This document shows, in pieces, positions 34,981 through 47,717 of a stretch of DNA of 64,000 nucleotides. Source of the DNA: Stictocephala bisonia (taxonomy: Eukaryota; Arthropoda; Insecta; Hemiptera; Membracidae). Below the pieces are notes generated by a model that worked only from the letters and a program-made list of their open reading frames with translations, made no database searches and was not told the DNA's origin. The stretch is from the NCBI GenBank assembly GCA_035578905.1, contig JAQJVL010000158.1:1668501-1732500 (forward strand), read 5' to 3'. The stretch's first letter is position 1. Each line of letters starts with the position of its first letter. The translations under genes and the position numbers were made by a program.

Positions 34981-35819
34981 AATATTAATTTTTAATTTCT
35001 ATATGTATGATTGCATTATTTAAAACTCAAACTAAGGATAAAAATAAATGCCTAACAGTATAAAAAAATAATTGTTAAGCAAGGTAATGCAGTTTAAAAG
35101 CAATGCAAAATTAAAAAAGAAGAACCTTATACATTTAAGCATATTTAATTTTAAAAAATAATGAGGGATATAACATTTGTTTGAATTTTTTTAAATTATA
35201 TTTTTGAAAATTTGGTACTTTTATAAAAACCTCATTTTTAATTTTTGTTTGTGGTTGTAAAAACAAATCAGAAACCAACTAAAAAATATAAGACACAGTA
35301 ATTAAATAAATATAAACATGTATAATTTAATATTCATTAATTAAAATATTATTAAAAATATACTAACAAAAAAATTGTCTTGCATGTTTTTTTTTTTTTT
35401 AGGAATGGACAGTTTATTGAATAAATATAAAATTATAGTTTTGTACTCACATGTAACAAAATGTAATCTTGGTCATGTTTTCATAATTGACCCATTTAGT
35501 AGCAATAACACAAGTTCTGTTACAGAGGTTGAGGCTGTCACAGCTAACGCTCCAATTAAAGAGAGAGGTGATTCCCATTATATACTGTAGTTAGAATGTA
35601 TGTCAAGAAACCACTTATCTCAGCTTCAAGTTTTGCATGAGTATGTTGTCATATATCCATGCTTTGTTGTCAGCTACCATTTATTAATTTTGAAAAAAGC
35701 TATGATATATATATTTATCAAGATCTAAGTCTTAGTAAAATTAAAATGTGACCTCCTGTCACAAAGCTAAATCCAATCCATCTAGACATTTAAAACCTGC
35801 ATCACTAATTCTGTTTATG
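34968..35819. other. Intronic AT-rich stretch
   Basis: No exon recognised. A plus-strand frame (35,375-35,590) starting in poly-T shows no family signature. Confidence 0.35.
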
Positions 35820-36303
35820 CTGGCTTAATCTGTCCGTAAAACAGCACTGGGGGTACTCTGTAACTGTGTGATCTAATGTTTGAATAGACTGCCCACAATC
35901 AAATGACTGATCTAGTGTCAATTCCCATTTATATTTCCGGTAGTTAAATCTGCCCACACCAATTCGGAAGCGATTCAACATTCCCTACGAAGGAGTTTCA
36001 TCCCACCTACAGGTACTGACTGTTTGTTAATAAGGAACTTATTTCCTCCATCAAAACTCTCCCACTATCTATTAGATAGGGTAAACAATTGTATCTGCTT
36101 GACTGGAAAGCAGTACGTAGAGGTGGGTTTTGAGATTTTAAGCAACCGTACTGACATAGGAGATCCAGTATAATGGTGAGGTGCGGGGAATTCAAGATTT
36201 TATTGAATTCTTTAAGTAATGACTCCTGACGTTTCATCTCTAGAGGAGCTATATTGCACAACACCAGGAGCCAAGGAAGTAAGTTGCAATAAGAGCAAAA
36301 CAT
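35820..36303 (-). pseudogene. LINE 3' remnant (C-terminal RT region)
   Basis: The minus strand reads APLEMKRQESLLKEFNKI and LKSQNPPLRTAFQ, then RIGVGRFNYRKYKWELT and FDCGQSIQTLDHTV with a following Cys pair. These are the closing segments of Jockey/I-type reverse transcriptases, where a fingers-like CxCG…H…C stretch ends the protein. A stop and a frame change separate the two halves. The upstream RT core is absent, as expected from 5' truncation. Confidence 0.65.
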
Positions 36304-37802
36304 GACAAAAAATAGAACATATGATTAAATGAACTTAAAACGGGTTTAAATATGCAAAAATTAAATGACTGCCCAAGTAAGCGAATAACTTTGATATCAC
36401 CCGGATGAACGCACAATGAATAAAAGCCTCATACCTCACTAAAAACTTTAGTACACAAACAGGTTTTCTTAGGGTGATTGTCTTATGATTATATGAACAT
36501 TCACCTCCGCACCATTGGAAGAGAGGGGGTGGTTTGTAGGGGTAAGGTAGCATTTTCAAGCCACATCACTGTGTGATTGCTCAAATTCAATGTCTTTACA
36601 AAATAAAAAAAATGCAAAAAATTAGAGATCCATATATCAATCAAGTCCAAAATATTACTATGAATTTAATAATTACGTTAACAATTTTAATGAATACATT
36701 AATTTTAGGTCTAAAATCTTTAAATGTTAAAGTGTACGACTGTACATTTTAATTTTGACAATAATAAAAAAAATAAAAAACAATAAAAAAAAAAACAGCA
36801 AAATGATACTTTTGAGCAATCCCTGATAATCAAACTAATAGTTCTGAGACATGCAGGCTTTCAAAAAACTTTAGAACAGCTGATTAAAAGTATATTACGG
36901 TAACCTATGAGTATAAATGTTCTTTATTATTTGATTAGGCCTTTTGTTACTAAGGCCGATCATCACACCAAAAGGACTGATACAAAACAAGTAATTATTT
37001 ATCATTTAGTATCAATTATTTTGAAAAGGTATTGTAAAATGAAAAATGTACTTACTGGAATTTTCAAGGTATTTTATTTTTAAACTATACTTTCTAATAG
37101 AAAAGGGATTTTTTTTAATTACCTGTCTTTAATAAATAACACATTTCTGAAGTCATTAAAAATCTATAAAATGCTAGTTTTGGTCATAAATCAATGCTTC
37201 AATTAAAACAATCACTAAAGGTCTTGAAATTTTGTAAATTTTGGATTTATTACCTATTTCTCAATATGAAGACAACAAAATGGTCTTATTAAAAAAAATT
37301 GTATAACAAGAAGGCGACAAATTTAACTAAACCGAATTCAGTATGTGTAAAGAATAAAATTTTATATTTACCTGAAAAGAAATTATTCAAGGGAAAAGAA
37401 AGGTGAATTGTTTTTACTATCTTCAGTATCTTTCTTCTCTAAGATCCTATTCTCTTAGCGTTGTAGATTTCTTCCAGCAAGGACCTTCTTTTACCAAGTA
37501 TAACACAGTGATGTACGAGTAGTTTCCAACTTGTCTATATCTAACTAGGACATACATGTATGGTGGGTGAATTATGTATGTCCTAATTTCTTATAAAACT
37601 TTCACTATCAGCATAATCATTATTTCTTTTAATACTATAAGTAGTTCAAAGGAATATTATTTATAGAGCTATACAAATTTGACTTTGATCTCAAACTGGC
37701 TATGATGTTTGATAAGGGCTATGATGGCTATAAAGGGAAAATATAGCAGAGATCAATAAATAACTATAACACGTTTCGAACTGTTCTTCTATAACTGGGA
37801 AA
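36304..37802. other. AT-rich non-coding stretch
   Basis: No gene recognised between the LINE remnant and the first lone satellite unit. Confidence 0.35.
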
Positions 37803-37862
37803 CATACAACAAATCACACGTTTCCCAGCTAGTTCATCTTCAAGGTTGTTCAGCCGGTAGAC
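37803..37862 (+). repeat. Isolated satellite unit
   Basis: CATACAACAAATCAC, CCCAGCTAGTTCATCTTC and GTTGTTCAGCCGGTAGAC match most of one unit of the main array. About 235 bp of unrelated DNA separates it from the array. It is probably an outlying, older unit. Confidence 0.75.
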
Positions 37863-38096
37863 CTACTTCACTTAAGTATAACTGCTTAAACTGTCGGTGG
37901 TCAGCCCAACAGCCCTCCACATTAACATACATAAATACTGTATACGCTATGGTTTAGTGTCATTACTGACATGGTGTTCTGCATCTCTGTATATCACCTG
38001 ATTAACTAATTACAATAGTATTCGGGAGATCAGTTCAATAGCTCCTAGTGGCAGGACACTTAATAAGACAAAGCAACCCTCCTGCCTAATTGTCAT

Positions 38097-40676
38097 GCTT
38101 GCATACAACAAATCACATGGTTCGCAGCTGGTTCATCTTCTAGGTTGTTCAGCAGTAGACAAAGTATGAGTCATGCTTGCATAAAACAAATCACATGGTT
38201 CGCAGCTGGTTCATCTTCTAGGTTGTTCAGCAGTAGACAAAATATGCTTGCATACAACAAATCACATGGTTTCCAGCTGGTTCATATTCTAGGTTGTTCA
38301 GCAGTAGACAAAGTATGAATCATGCTTGCATACAACAAATCGCATGGTTCCCAGCTGGTTCATCTTCTAGGTTGTTCAGCAGTAGACAAAGTATGAGTCA
38401 TGCTTGCATACAACAAATCGCATGGTTCCCAGCTGGTTCATCTTCTAGGTTGTTCAGCAGTAGACAAAGTATGAGTCATGCTTGCATACAACAAATCGCA
38501 TGGTTCCCAGCTGGTTCATCTTCTAGGTTGTTCAGCAGTAGACTAAGTATGAGTCATGCTTGCATAAAACAAATCACATGGTTCCCAGCTGGTTCGTCTT
38601 CTAGGTCGTTCAGCCGGTAGACAGTATGAGTCACGCTTGCAAACAACAAATCGCATGGTTCCCAGCTGGTTCATCTTCTAGGTAGTTCAGCAGTAGACTA
38701 AGTATGAGTCATGCTTGCATAAAACAAATCACATGGTTCCCAGCTGGTTCGTCTTCTAGGTCGTTCAGCCGGTAGACAGTATGAGTCATGCTTGCATACA
38801 ACAAATCGCATGGTTCCCAGCTGGTTCGTCTTCTAGGTTGTTCAGCAGTAGACTAAGTATGAGTCATGCTTGCATACAACAAATCGCATGGTTCCCAGCT
38901 GGTTCGTCCTCTAGGTCGTTCAGCCGGTAGACAAAGTATGAGTCATGCTTGCAAACAACAAATCGCATGGTTCCCAGCTGGTTCGTCTTATAGGTCGTTC
39001 AGCCGGTAGACAAAGTATGAGTCATGCTTGCAAACAACAAATCGCATGGTTCCCAGCTGGTTCGTCTTCTAGGTCGTTCAGCCAGTAGACAAAGTATGAG
39101 TCATGAATGCAAACAACAAATCACATGTTTCGCAGCTGGTTCGTCTTCTAGGTTGTTCAGCAGTAGACTAAGTATGAGTCATGCTTGCATACAACAAATC
39201 GCATGGTTCCCAGCTGGTTCGTCTTCTAGTTGTTCAGCCGGTAGACAAAGTAGGGGTTATACTCGCATACAACAAATCACATGGTTCCCAGCTGGTTCGT
39301 CTTCTAGGTTGTTCAGCAGTAGACAAAGTATGAGTCATGCTTGCAAACAACAAATCACATGTTTCGCAGCTGGTTCGTCTTCTAGGTTGTTCAGCAGTAG
39401 ACAAAGTATGAGTCATGCTTGCATAAAACAAATCACATGTTTCGCAGCTGGTTCATCTTCTAGGTTGTTCAGCAGTAGACTAAGTATGAGCCATGCTTGC
39501 ATACAACAAATCGCATGGTTCCCAGCTGGTTCGTCTTCTAGGTTGTTCAGCAGTAGACAAAGTATGAGTCATGCTTGCATAAAACAAATCACATGTTTCG
39601 CAGCTGGTTCATCTTCTAGGTTGTTCAGCAGTAGACAAAGTATAAGTCATGCTTGCAAACAACAAATCGCATGGTTCCCAGCTGGTTCGTCTTCTAGGTC
39701 ATTCAGCAGGTAGACAAAGTATGAGTCATGCTTGCATAAAACAAATCACATGGTTCCCAGCTGGTTCATCTTCTAGGTTGTTCAGCAGTAGACAAAGTAT
39801 GAGTCATGCTTGCATACAACAAATCACATGGTTCCAGCTGGTTCATCTTCTAGGTCGTTCAGCCGGTAGACAAAGTATGAGTCATGCTCGCATACAACAA
39901 ATCATATTGTTCCCAGCTGGTTCGTCTTCTAGGTTGTTCAGCAGTAGACAAAGTATGAGTCATGCTTGCATACAACAAATCACATGGTTCCAGCTGGTTC
40001 ATCTTCTAGGTCGTTCAGCCGGTAGACAAAGTATGAGTCATGCTCGCATACAACAAATCACATTGTTCCCAGCTGGTTCGTCTTCTAGGTTGTTCAGCAG
40101 TAGACAAAGTATGAGTCATGCTTGCATACAACAAATCACATGGTTCCAGCTGGTTCATCTTCTAGGTCGTTCAGCCGGTAGACAAAGTATGAGTCATGCT
40201 TGCATACAACAAATCACATGGTCCCAGCTGGTTCATCTTCTAGGTCGTTCAGCCGGTAGACAAAGTATGAGTCATGCTCGCATACAACAAATCACATGGT
40301 TCCAGCTGGTTCATCTTCTAGGTCGTTCAGCCGGTAGACAAAGTATGAGTCATGCTCGCATACAACAAATCACATTGTTCCCAGCTGGTTCGTCTTCTAG
40401 GTTGTTCAGCAGTAGACAAAGTATGAGTCATGCTTGCATACAACAAATCACATGGTTCCAGCTGGTTCATCTTCTAGGTCGTTCAGCCGGTAGACAAAGT
40501 ATGAGTCATGCTCGCATACAACAAATCACATTGTTCCCAGCTGGTTCGTCTTCTAGGTTGTTCAGCAGTAGACAAAGTATGAGTCATGCTTGCATACAAC
40601 AAATCACATGGTTCCCAGCTGGTTCGTCTTCTAGCTCGTTCAGCCGGTAGACAGTATGAGTCACGCTTGCATACAA
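38097..40676 (+). repeat. 78-bp satellite array, about 33 units
   Basis: Tandem units contain GAGTCATGCTTGCATACAAC, AAATCRCATGGTTCCCAGCT and GGTTCRTCTTCTAGGT. Two forms occur: one with TTCAGCAGTAGAC (78 bp) and one with TTCAGCCGGTAGAC (79 bp). From about 39,780 to 40,560 they alternate regularly, giving a dimeric higher-order unit of ~157 bp in which each form also keeps its own GCTTGC/GCTCGC and CATGG/CATTG variants. Since 78 is divisible by three, long frames run through it on both strands. They are artefacts of the period. There are no spacers, so it is not CRISPR-like. Confidence 0.95.
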
Positions 40677-40801
40677 ACAATATTACACAACAAAATAAAT
40701 CAGGTAGTTTTGTTTTAGTGCTCCTTACTATACAAGTAACTATTGATTATTAAAATACATTGTAGAATTTTACTAAACATTTGTGCAATATACTTGCATA
40801 A

Positions 40802-41090
40802 AAGCTCAGAGATAACTAAAGCTTCCAGTAACGACAGCATCAAGGTGTTATCTACAATATTAATCCTCAGTGGTATCTCTGAGAATTACACGTGTCTTCT
40901 TAAAAATGTCCTCTCCGCAGAGGCTTTTAATTTTATTTCATAGGCTGAAGATGCCAATTCACAGAATGGACGAAATGTTTGGGGATGTAAATATTGTAGA
41001 TAACACCTTGACGCAGTTGTTACCGGAAACTTTAGTTATTAGTAATGACACTGGCCGTTTAAGCCTATGAAATAAAGCTCAGAGATGTTA
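40802..41090. repeat. Compound inverted-repeat element
   Basis: A 50-bp arm at 40,811-40,860 (ending GGTGTTATCTACAATATT) has an inverted partner at 40,991-41,040. A second, interlocked pair is TTTATTTCATAGGCT at 40,931 and AGCCTATGAAATAAA at 41,064. AAAGCTCAGAGAT occurs at both outer edges as a direct repeat. The order arm1–stem2–arm1'–stem2' is pseudoknot-like rather than a simple hairpin. Two short plus-strand frames here have no support. Confidence 0.75.
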
Positions 41091-41399
41091 GTAAAACAAG
41101 TACTTCTTATGTTATAGGCAATTCAATTTAGAGGGAAGACTCAGGCAGCTATGTTTTATGTTATTTTTTTCAGATTTATACACTTTTAATCCATATTAAT
41201 AAACATGTTCTCATCTGAGATAAACGGACATTCTTAAACCATAAATTATATGTTAATGATATATATTTTTTTCAAATTACACTTTTCTGTTATATATTAT
41301 TACATGCTAATTACAACATAGACAAAGTGGATAGAGAAATAATAATAATATAATTGAGAAATTCCAGAATGTAAATTTTTTCTTTTAAGGTCACCATTA

Positions 41400-41760
41400 G
41401 ACTACTTAAATCTTCCGAATAATCTTTTGGTGTTATTTGACTGCATCCCTTTCCAGTATTTATTCTTTAGGGTCTCTGTTGTAAGCCATTAAAATACTCT
41501 TACTGCTGCAGTTTTTGTCTGGCTTGGGTGTGAATATTATTCCGTGTCTTTTTACATTAATTTTTAATTTTTTTTTTATTGATTAGGTCTTCTTGACTAG
41601 GTCATGAAATACAAGAAGTTTTTTCATGTCTTCTTGTATTTCTTTTAGCCAATTTGTTTTTGCCTCAAGTTTGCTCAGTTGTGTAATAATTTATTTAGTT
41701 AGTCTATTGTCAGACATCCTCATTATATGTCATCCAAAGTACATGTACATTTATTATTGT
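41400..41760 (-). pseudogene. LINE 3' remnant
   Basis: The minus strand reads YFG-HIMRMSDNRLTK followed, after a stop, by KTNWLKEIQEDMKKL. This is the 'WLGHVxRMxDxRLxK…W' end region found in many RT polyproteins. It contains a hairpin (GAAATACAAGAAG at 41,606-41,618 and its inverse at 41,630-41,642). Frames are broken. It is a second, different remnant from the one at 35.8-36.3 kb. Confidence 0.55.
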
Positions 41761-43566
41761 ACTTTATTATTAATTGCATAGTATGAAAGATAAACGAAAG
41801 AAGTTAATATTAATCATTTTGAATTTGTAAAATTCATGAGGTATCGTGTGGTGGGGTTAGTGACAAAACTTAATGAACCTGCAGAATTATTTATTAGTGC
41901 TGTGTAAATTTGAAAGAAAAAGAGGTAGGACATTAACAAAATACAGATAAGTTATAAAAGAATACATTACTCCAATATGTAAATTACTTTTGACACTAAT
42001 AACAAGTTTATAACTGATTTAAGGTATCAAAATCTAGCACTATATTACAATAATGCTACATTCTTTCAATTATATCAAACCTATTGTGCGACACATTATG
42101 TTTTTATCAACACACAATCTATTAATTACTGATTCAGCACACATAATAATAGATTTAATATTCTATTACTTTTAAACGGCTTGTTTTTCAAATTTGTTGA
42201 GGGATCACAATCAGTAAACAAGTTTAAATATTGTAGAGAAAAATGCAGTGACAGCATGTATCACTCCCCTTAAGTTTTAAGCACGTTTCACAGATTGACT
42301 AACAGTCCCCATCCACATGTGCTGCACGTATTTTTACATATTTAAAACAAGTAGTGTAACATATACATTATGTACAGTAGTTTTAATTGTTTCCTAATCT
42401 ATATACTTTATTAAAGAAAAATTGATTGAAGTTTATAATGATCCTCAATGATAAATGAAACATTTGATAATGGCACCACAACAATGTAAAAGGAAATGAA
42501 CTATTTTACTTAGTTTAGATTTTATATTTAAACTAAAAAAAATAAATAAATATGTTTGTACAGATTAAATAAAGTTCAATGACAAAAAACTAGAAACTAA
42601 GAGAAATCTTTTAATTGTGTAAAAAATACTACAAGTGGCAATACTGTTAACAGCACAAAACAGAAAAAAATGAAAATTAACAATAACAGTTTGAGCACAA
42701 ATGTAACTTTGGGGTTTTGGGAATACAGAGAGCTGTAAGGCTACTTATTTAGAACAAAAATAACTGTGAGAGAAATTTGTACACTTTTAATTTAATTCAA
42801 CATTTTAAATTTTATGTGCATTGCTGTTATATTAAAAAAAAGGTAAAACAAATCAACATCAGGTTCAAATACATTTTGATTCAGTTACAAAAGTAGTAAT
42901 TAATTATCTCCGTTTTCATTATATAAATAATTTAGACCTCATTTTTATTAATTAAGTGATAATGATACCTAGATGAATTTAAAATAAATTGGGATTAATT
43001 CAAGTTAAATATACTTGAACAACTTAATTAATATTCTTCACATAAACATTATCACTAAAATTACAATTAATTAATCGAAGTAACAACGTTAATAAATGTC
43101 ACAAATTATAATCTTTTTGTTTTCTTCAACAAATCTTGACAAATTTACTTTTGTATCTAATAGAATCTTATGTCACATTTAATTTTTACTTTGGCACAAA
43201 TATTTGACACTACTTTATTTCATAAAAAGAGTCTGAGAAGGGGGAAATTTTTTACACTACTTCATCGATAAAAAGAATCGAAGAAAGACTTTAACTTTTG
43301 ATTATTATTTATGTTGATAGAATTTTCAATGATTTTAACAAATTTTTTGTATCCTACTTAAATAAACCACAGTAAATTACGTCATACAAGCTCGTTTTAT
43401 ATTATTTCTTGTAAAATTTACCCCTTGTGCTTGTAAATAATGTTTTTATGTATGGAATCCTTTCCAGTCTTCCACACCCTGGAATAAAGCAATAATACCA
43501 TTCACTTCTGACTAGTTAGGTTTTTTTAATGGTTAGATTTTCTGCTCAGTACATGATTTGTTTTCC
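41761..43566. other. Intronic AT-rich stretch
   Basis: Nothing recognised. Confidence 0.4.
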
Positions 43567-43799
43567 TTATTTATTTTCTACACCAAAATACATCTCTGCT
43601 ATTGCTAATCTTTTCCTCTCGTCCCTCAATTTTTTCCGCCTCTCCCTGTCTCTTTGCTTCATTCTTTCTATTTGCTCTACCGTCAGTTTCGCTTTAAATC
43701 GACGTTGTCTTTCAGCAGCCAGTTCTCTTTGCCGTTGTAATTTTTCTGCCATATTTGTAAAATTTCTTCTTCTTCTTGTCCCATATATAGCACCAATAT
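43567..43799 (-). CDS. Alternative terminal exon with a very basic charged helix
   Basis: The acceptor is TTAATTTTTTACAG. Two bases (AT) are followed by IGAIYGTRRRRNF, the same phase as the zinc-finger exons, coding for 76 residues to a stop. Residues 8-11 are RRRR. Residues 16-68 are almost entirely charged and helix-forming (EKLQRQRELAAERQRRFKAK, then EQIERMKQRDRERRKKLRDE), ending AEMYFGVENK. There are no cysteines and no zinc finger. The 'AKLTVEQIERMKQRDRERR' style of segment is seen in various arthropod nuclear proteins. It could bind nucleic acid or form a coiled coil, and would serve as nuclear localisation. The role is inference. The codon pattern is orderly and stop-free in AT-rich DNA, which favours a real exon. 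Confidence 0.7.
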
Positions 43800-46700
43800 C
43801 TGTAAAAAATTAAGGTTACGCCTTAAAAAAAAACTAACTAGTTGACTGAACAAAGAATATAGCTGGGTGCGTATATTACACCTAGATATAACATATAATG
43901 GCCAGACACATCAATTAAGATTGCTCAGCAATAACAATTATTGTTTAGTTTTGAGACACAAAACTTGAAACAGAATACTTCTGTGGCATAAAACTAATGC
44001 TAAAAAAATATAATCTTCATGAAGGAAACTTTAAATTAAATTCAGATGATTTTTAAATTTTCTACCTTAAAAAATAACTCTTTATTTTGTTAAAATAAAG
44101 ATTCTACAAAATCAGTCACATTTTCAAATTATTAGTAACTTTGACTTAATCGGTCGGGTAAAATTAAAAATGAGGAAAATCATTTATTTTAAAAACAGCG
44201 TTTTTTACTATACAAACATACAAAATTTTAGCATAGTTTTATTTTAAACACGATTCTGAAATTAACTTTTTACATTCATAATATTGGAGGAAAACATGCT
44301 AAAACTGTGGGAACTACTTTCACTATGGAGAGCAAGCCACCAGCGTGTCATAACTCTGGTGAAAAGATGATTGATGTTCAGCATAAAAGACTGAGTTCAA
44401 AATGATACGAGCAATATGAATAATTTGACAACAAATATTTGGCAAAATACTGGTTTGTTTCTGTTGATAAAAAACAATCATTTAATAAAAATTAATTGCA
44501 GAACATGTCCACAGTATTTTTTTGAACAAAAAAAATACAGGCTGGCATTGTAAAAAGTTTAATTTTACCCTGTATTTATATTAATGTAAGTATATTGCAA
44601 TAGTTTTAATAAAGTTTGTCATTTATTGCTTTGGTTGGGCAGTTACAATAGTATTAACATAGGTCAGTGAGACATGTACTGTTTGTCTGTCTAGATCTTG
44701 TAGTCTATTAACAGTGAACAAAAATTTATATTTAACTCTAAAAACTCAATTCTTAAACATAAAAATAATTTTAAACATTTTATCAAATTAAGGATATTAG
44801 TAGATAAGAAACTATATTCTATGAAAGAAATATTAGCAAATGTTGTCCTTTTCTTACATTTGTAATATTTGACTTGGAAGTGTAAAAATGATATTATACT
44901 GAACTTACCTATTTGCTTTTTAGATAGTAAATCCAAATATAATGTAATGAATTAAGTCATTAGCAAGTCCTTGCTCAGCAAAATCTCAAATTTGCAACAG
45001 CAAAGAGATATATTGATTTTTGGTACAGTGGCAAATTAAAATTGGCACATTAATGCAAGACTTACAACCAGGTTTTCTAACGCGATTGAAGCGAAGTCAA
45101 GTAGATTTTATTACAAGATTCTACCACAGTAAAAAAGAAAAAAACATCACTTTAAAATTTGCACTGTTTTGTTCTTTCTGTTTTAAATAGTTTGTCTTAA
45201 AAACAAGACTACAGCATTTATAATAAAATAATAGATACACCAAATTTTTTGAATTTATTGTTTTTTATGCATAAATTCTTCTTAAATTTTATTTCTTAAT
45301 TTGCTGGGAAAATAAAAATTTTAGCTGCACACTTCCAAAATTTAAAATACTTTTAATATAAAATACTGAAATATCATTACAAAATTGTTGTACAGGCTTG
45401 TAATTAAAATCACATCCCTTACATAGCTCATTACATAAAAATTGTATTACATGTGTCAAAGTCTGTAAGAAATATAAAATAAAATATAAACTTTCTTAAT
45501 TAATAAAGCTATATTCTTAATAAAGTGAAAAAAATTGACTGATGAAATAACGCTACATTTTCTAAAAAGCTTAGCAATTCTGGATAATAACACTAAATTC
45601 AGTATCAAAGAATAAGGATGATTACAGTACTTAAAAACACAAAGAACTAATATTTATGAGCATTTTGGAAATTTGACAATATATTGCAAACATTATGGGT
45701 CCAATACTAAAAAAATTTACATTTGTTCAAAATTCATTTCACAGACAGGCTTACTACACAACATTGATTACTTGAACTGTTAAAATTTATGTTTTTCCTT
45801 CATTGCAATGTAGAATTCATACAAAATTAAAAGAAATGTTCTGAAGGTAGCACAACTTAAAATATGTAAAAATGGTAATTATATATCAACATGCTCATCG
45901 CCATCGTTTAAGTAACAAGAAACAATCAAAGACATTATGAAGTGAATTATCAACTAATTAATACTAAACGTTTCTTTAAACTTAATATCAAGCTGCAGTA
46001 AAATACATTTTCATTCAATAAAATAAACAATACAAAAGTTATTTAACTATCAGATAATTTATATTTTATACCAATATGCATAGAAATTGAAATATATGCG
46101 AAATGTTCATGTTTTAATTGTTATTGACAGTTATATGGTCTGATTTGATTAAAAATTAATGTAAATCATAAAACTAAAATTAAACGACTTATTCAAATTA
46201 TCTATTTGTTGTAGTTTAATATATAATAATTGTCATTGTTGAAATTAAAGCATCTTCATTTACAGTTAAAATCTTACTCTTTGGTTCTATATAGGATTTC
46301 AAAGACAATTACGTACACTGAGCATGATAGAATTTACCAAATACTATAAAAAATAATGATGAGTTGATCATCATGAATCCATCATGAAAAGAATGTTTCT
46401 TTTTTATCAAGAAAAATAATCATGTTTAGGAGATCTTAAAATAAAAAAGCCACAAATTAACTTAACCTAGGTAGTAACAATGCAGTACATTAAATAATAT
46501 AGATCAAGCAAACACTATAGCTTTAGTGCAAGTAGATGTAATAATAAAAATGCATGCATACATAATAATTATATGATTTCATACATAAATATAGGTAATT
46601 TTCTTGAGGAAGTTGGCTTCAATTTTTCTTATAACTACCATAATTTTATATTTAGTCTGCAATAGTTAATAAAAATAAATTATATCTTTAAAACACAAAC

Positions 46701-47717
46701 AATCAATTATAAGCTGCAATCTACAAGCTAATTAAGTACCGTATTCTTCAGCTCTGCAAATAGTAATCGTTATTATAATTTACTTGAATTTTTAATTTCA
46801 AAATTAATTTTTAAAGTGTAATGGAAGTTTTAAAAAATGCAAAATTGTTTATAATTCTCAGTATAAACCGTCAGAATACATCTCCTTGCACAGTATGTTT
46901 CGCATAAGAACTAACTTAACCTATATTGCACAGATTACAATATTAACGGAAATCATAGTTGACTCAAGTTAACTGCAGATTATACTAAAAACATATTCTT
47001 ATGAAAGTATTTATTATTATTATTTTTTTAATGAAGCTTCAAATTCAGTTTTTACCTAACATAACAAACAAGTTTTTTTCTTTATACAATAAAAATTAGT
47101 AAACTGAATTAATAAAATTGTTGTTACCATTGAACGTATGATAAAACAAGGAAAATTAAAGATTTTATTCACTTTCTTATTTATTATGCTTCACCTTTGA
47201 GCTACTTTTAAAGTCAACAGACTATACTTTTCTTTGTGATTGTAGTCATTAAAATGTAATACAATTTTTTACAGTCACTTGGTACTTAGTTCATCACAAC
47301 TTCTAAAAAACAAAGTAAATACCAGTTTATATTTTACCTCAATAGCTTGATGACGAGAAATTGATTAACAATTGATCAAAAGTAGGTGTATTTAACCCAA
47401 AATATACATAATTTTAAATCCACATTCAATAATGAGACATTGTGGATATGGACTTGGGGAAAGTTTTATGAGTTTCCATGCCTCTAAATATATTGATACA
47501 ACCAAGGGAGTAATACAGCAGAAGGCCGTATCGTTTTGGAAACAAAGAATATTTCCACAAATAATTTATAGATAAACTTGGTAGCTCAATATGAAGGTTT
47601 GCTTTGCTGCTCCTATCATATTATTTACAGCGGAGGCAAAATATATCCTGAATACTTCTTTATGACTGAGGTTGAAGGACTGCCAGTTAATGTGTTGAAG
47701 ATCGAGTTACGCCAGTC
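43800..47717. other. Long AT-rich intronic stretch
   Basis: About 3.9 kb with no exon, repeat array or mobile-element ends that I could identify. Confidence 0.4.

Noticed and set aside
34738..34995. Plus-strand 85-codon frame
   Set aside because: It is the shadow of the minus-strand zinc-finger exon, whose cysteine/histidine ligands and acceptor are clear.
38294..40650. Long repetitive frames (108, 229 and 333 codons) on the plus strand, and shorter ones on the minus strand
   Set aside because: They exist because the satellite unit is 78 bp, a multiple of three. They start and stop where unit length changes by one base, and all frames are about equally open.
38097..40676. CRISPR-like array
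   Set aside because: Units are contiguous and homologous over their whole length with no unique spacers, in a eukaryotic genome.
43529..43813. Plus-strand 94-codon frame
   Set aside because: It is antisense to the basic-helix exon. Its Phe/Leu/Ser-rich sequence is the usual complement of Lys/Arg/Glu codons.
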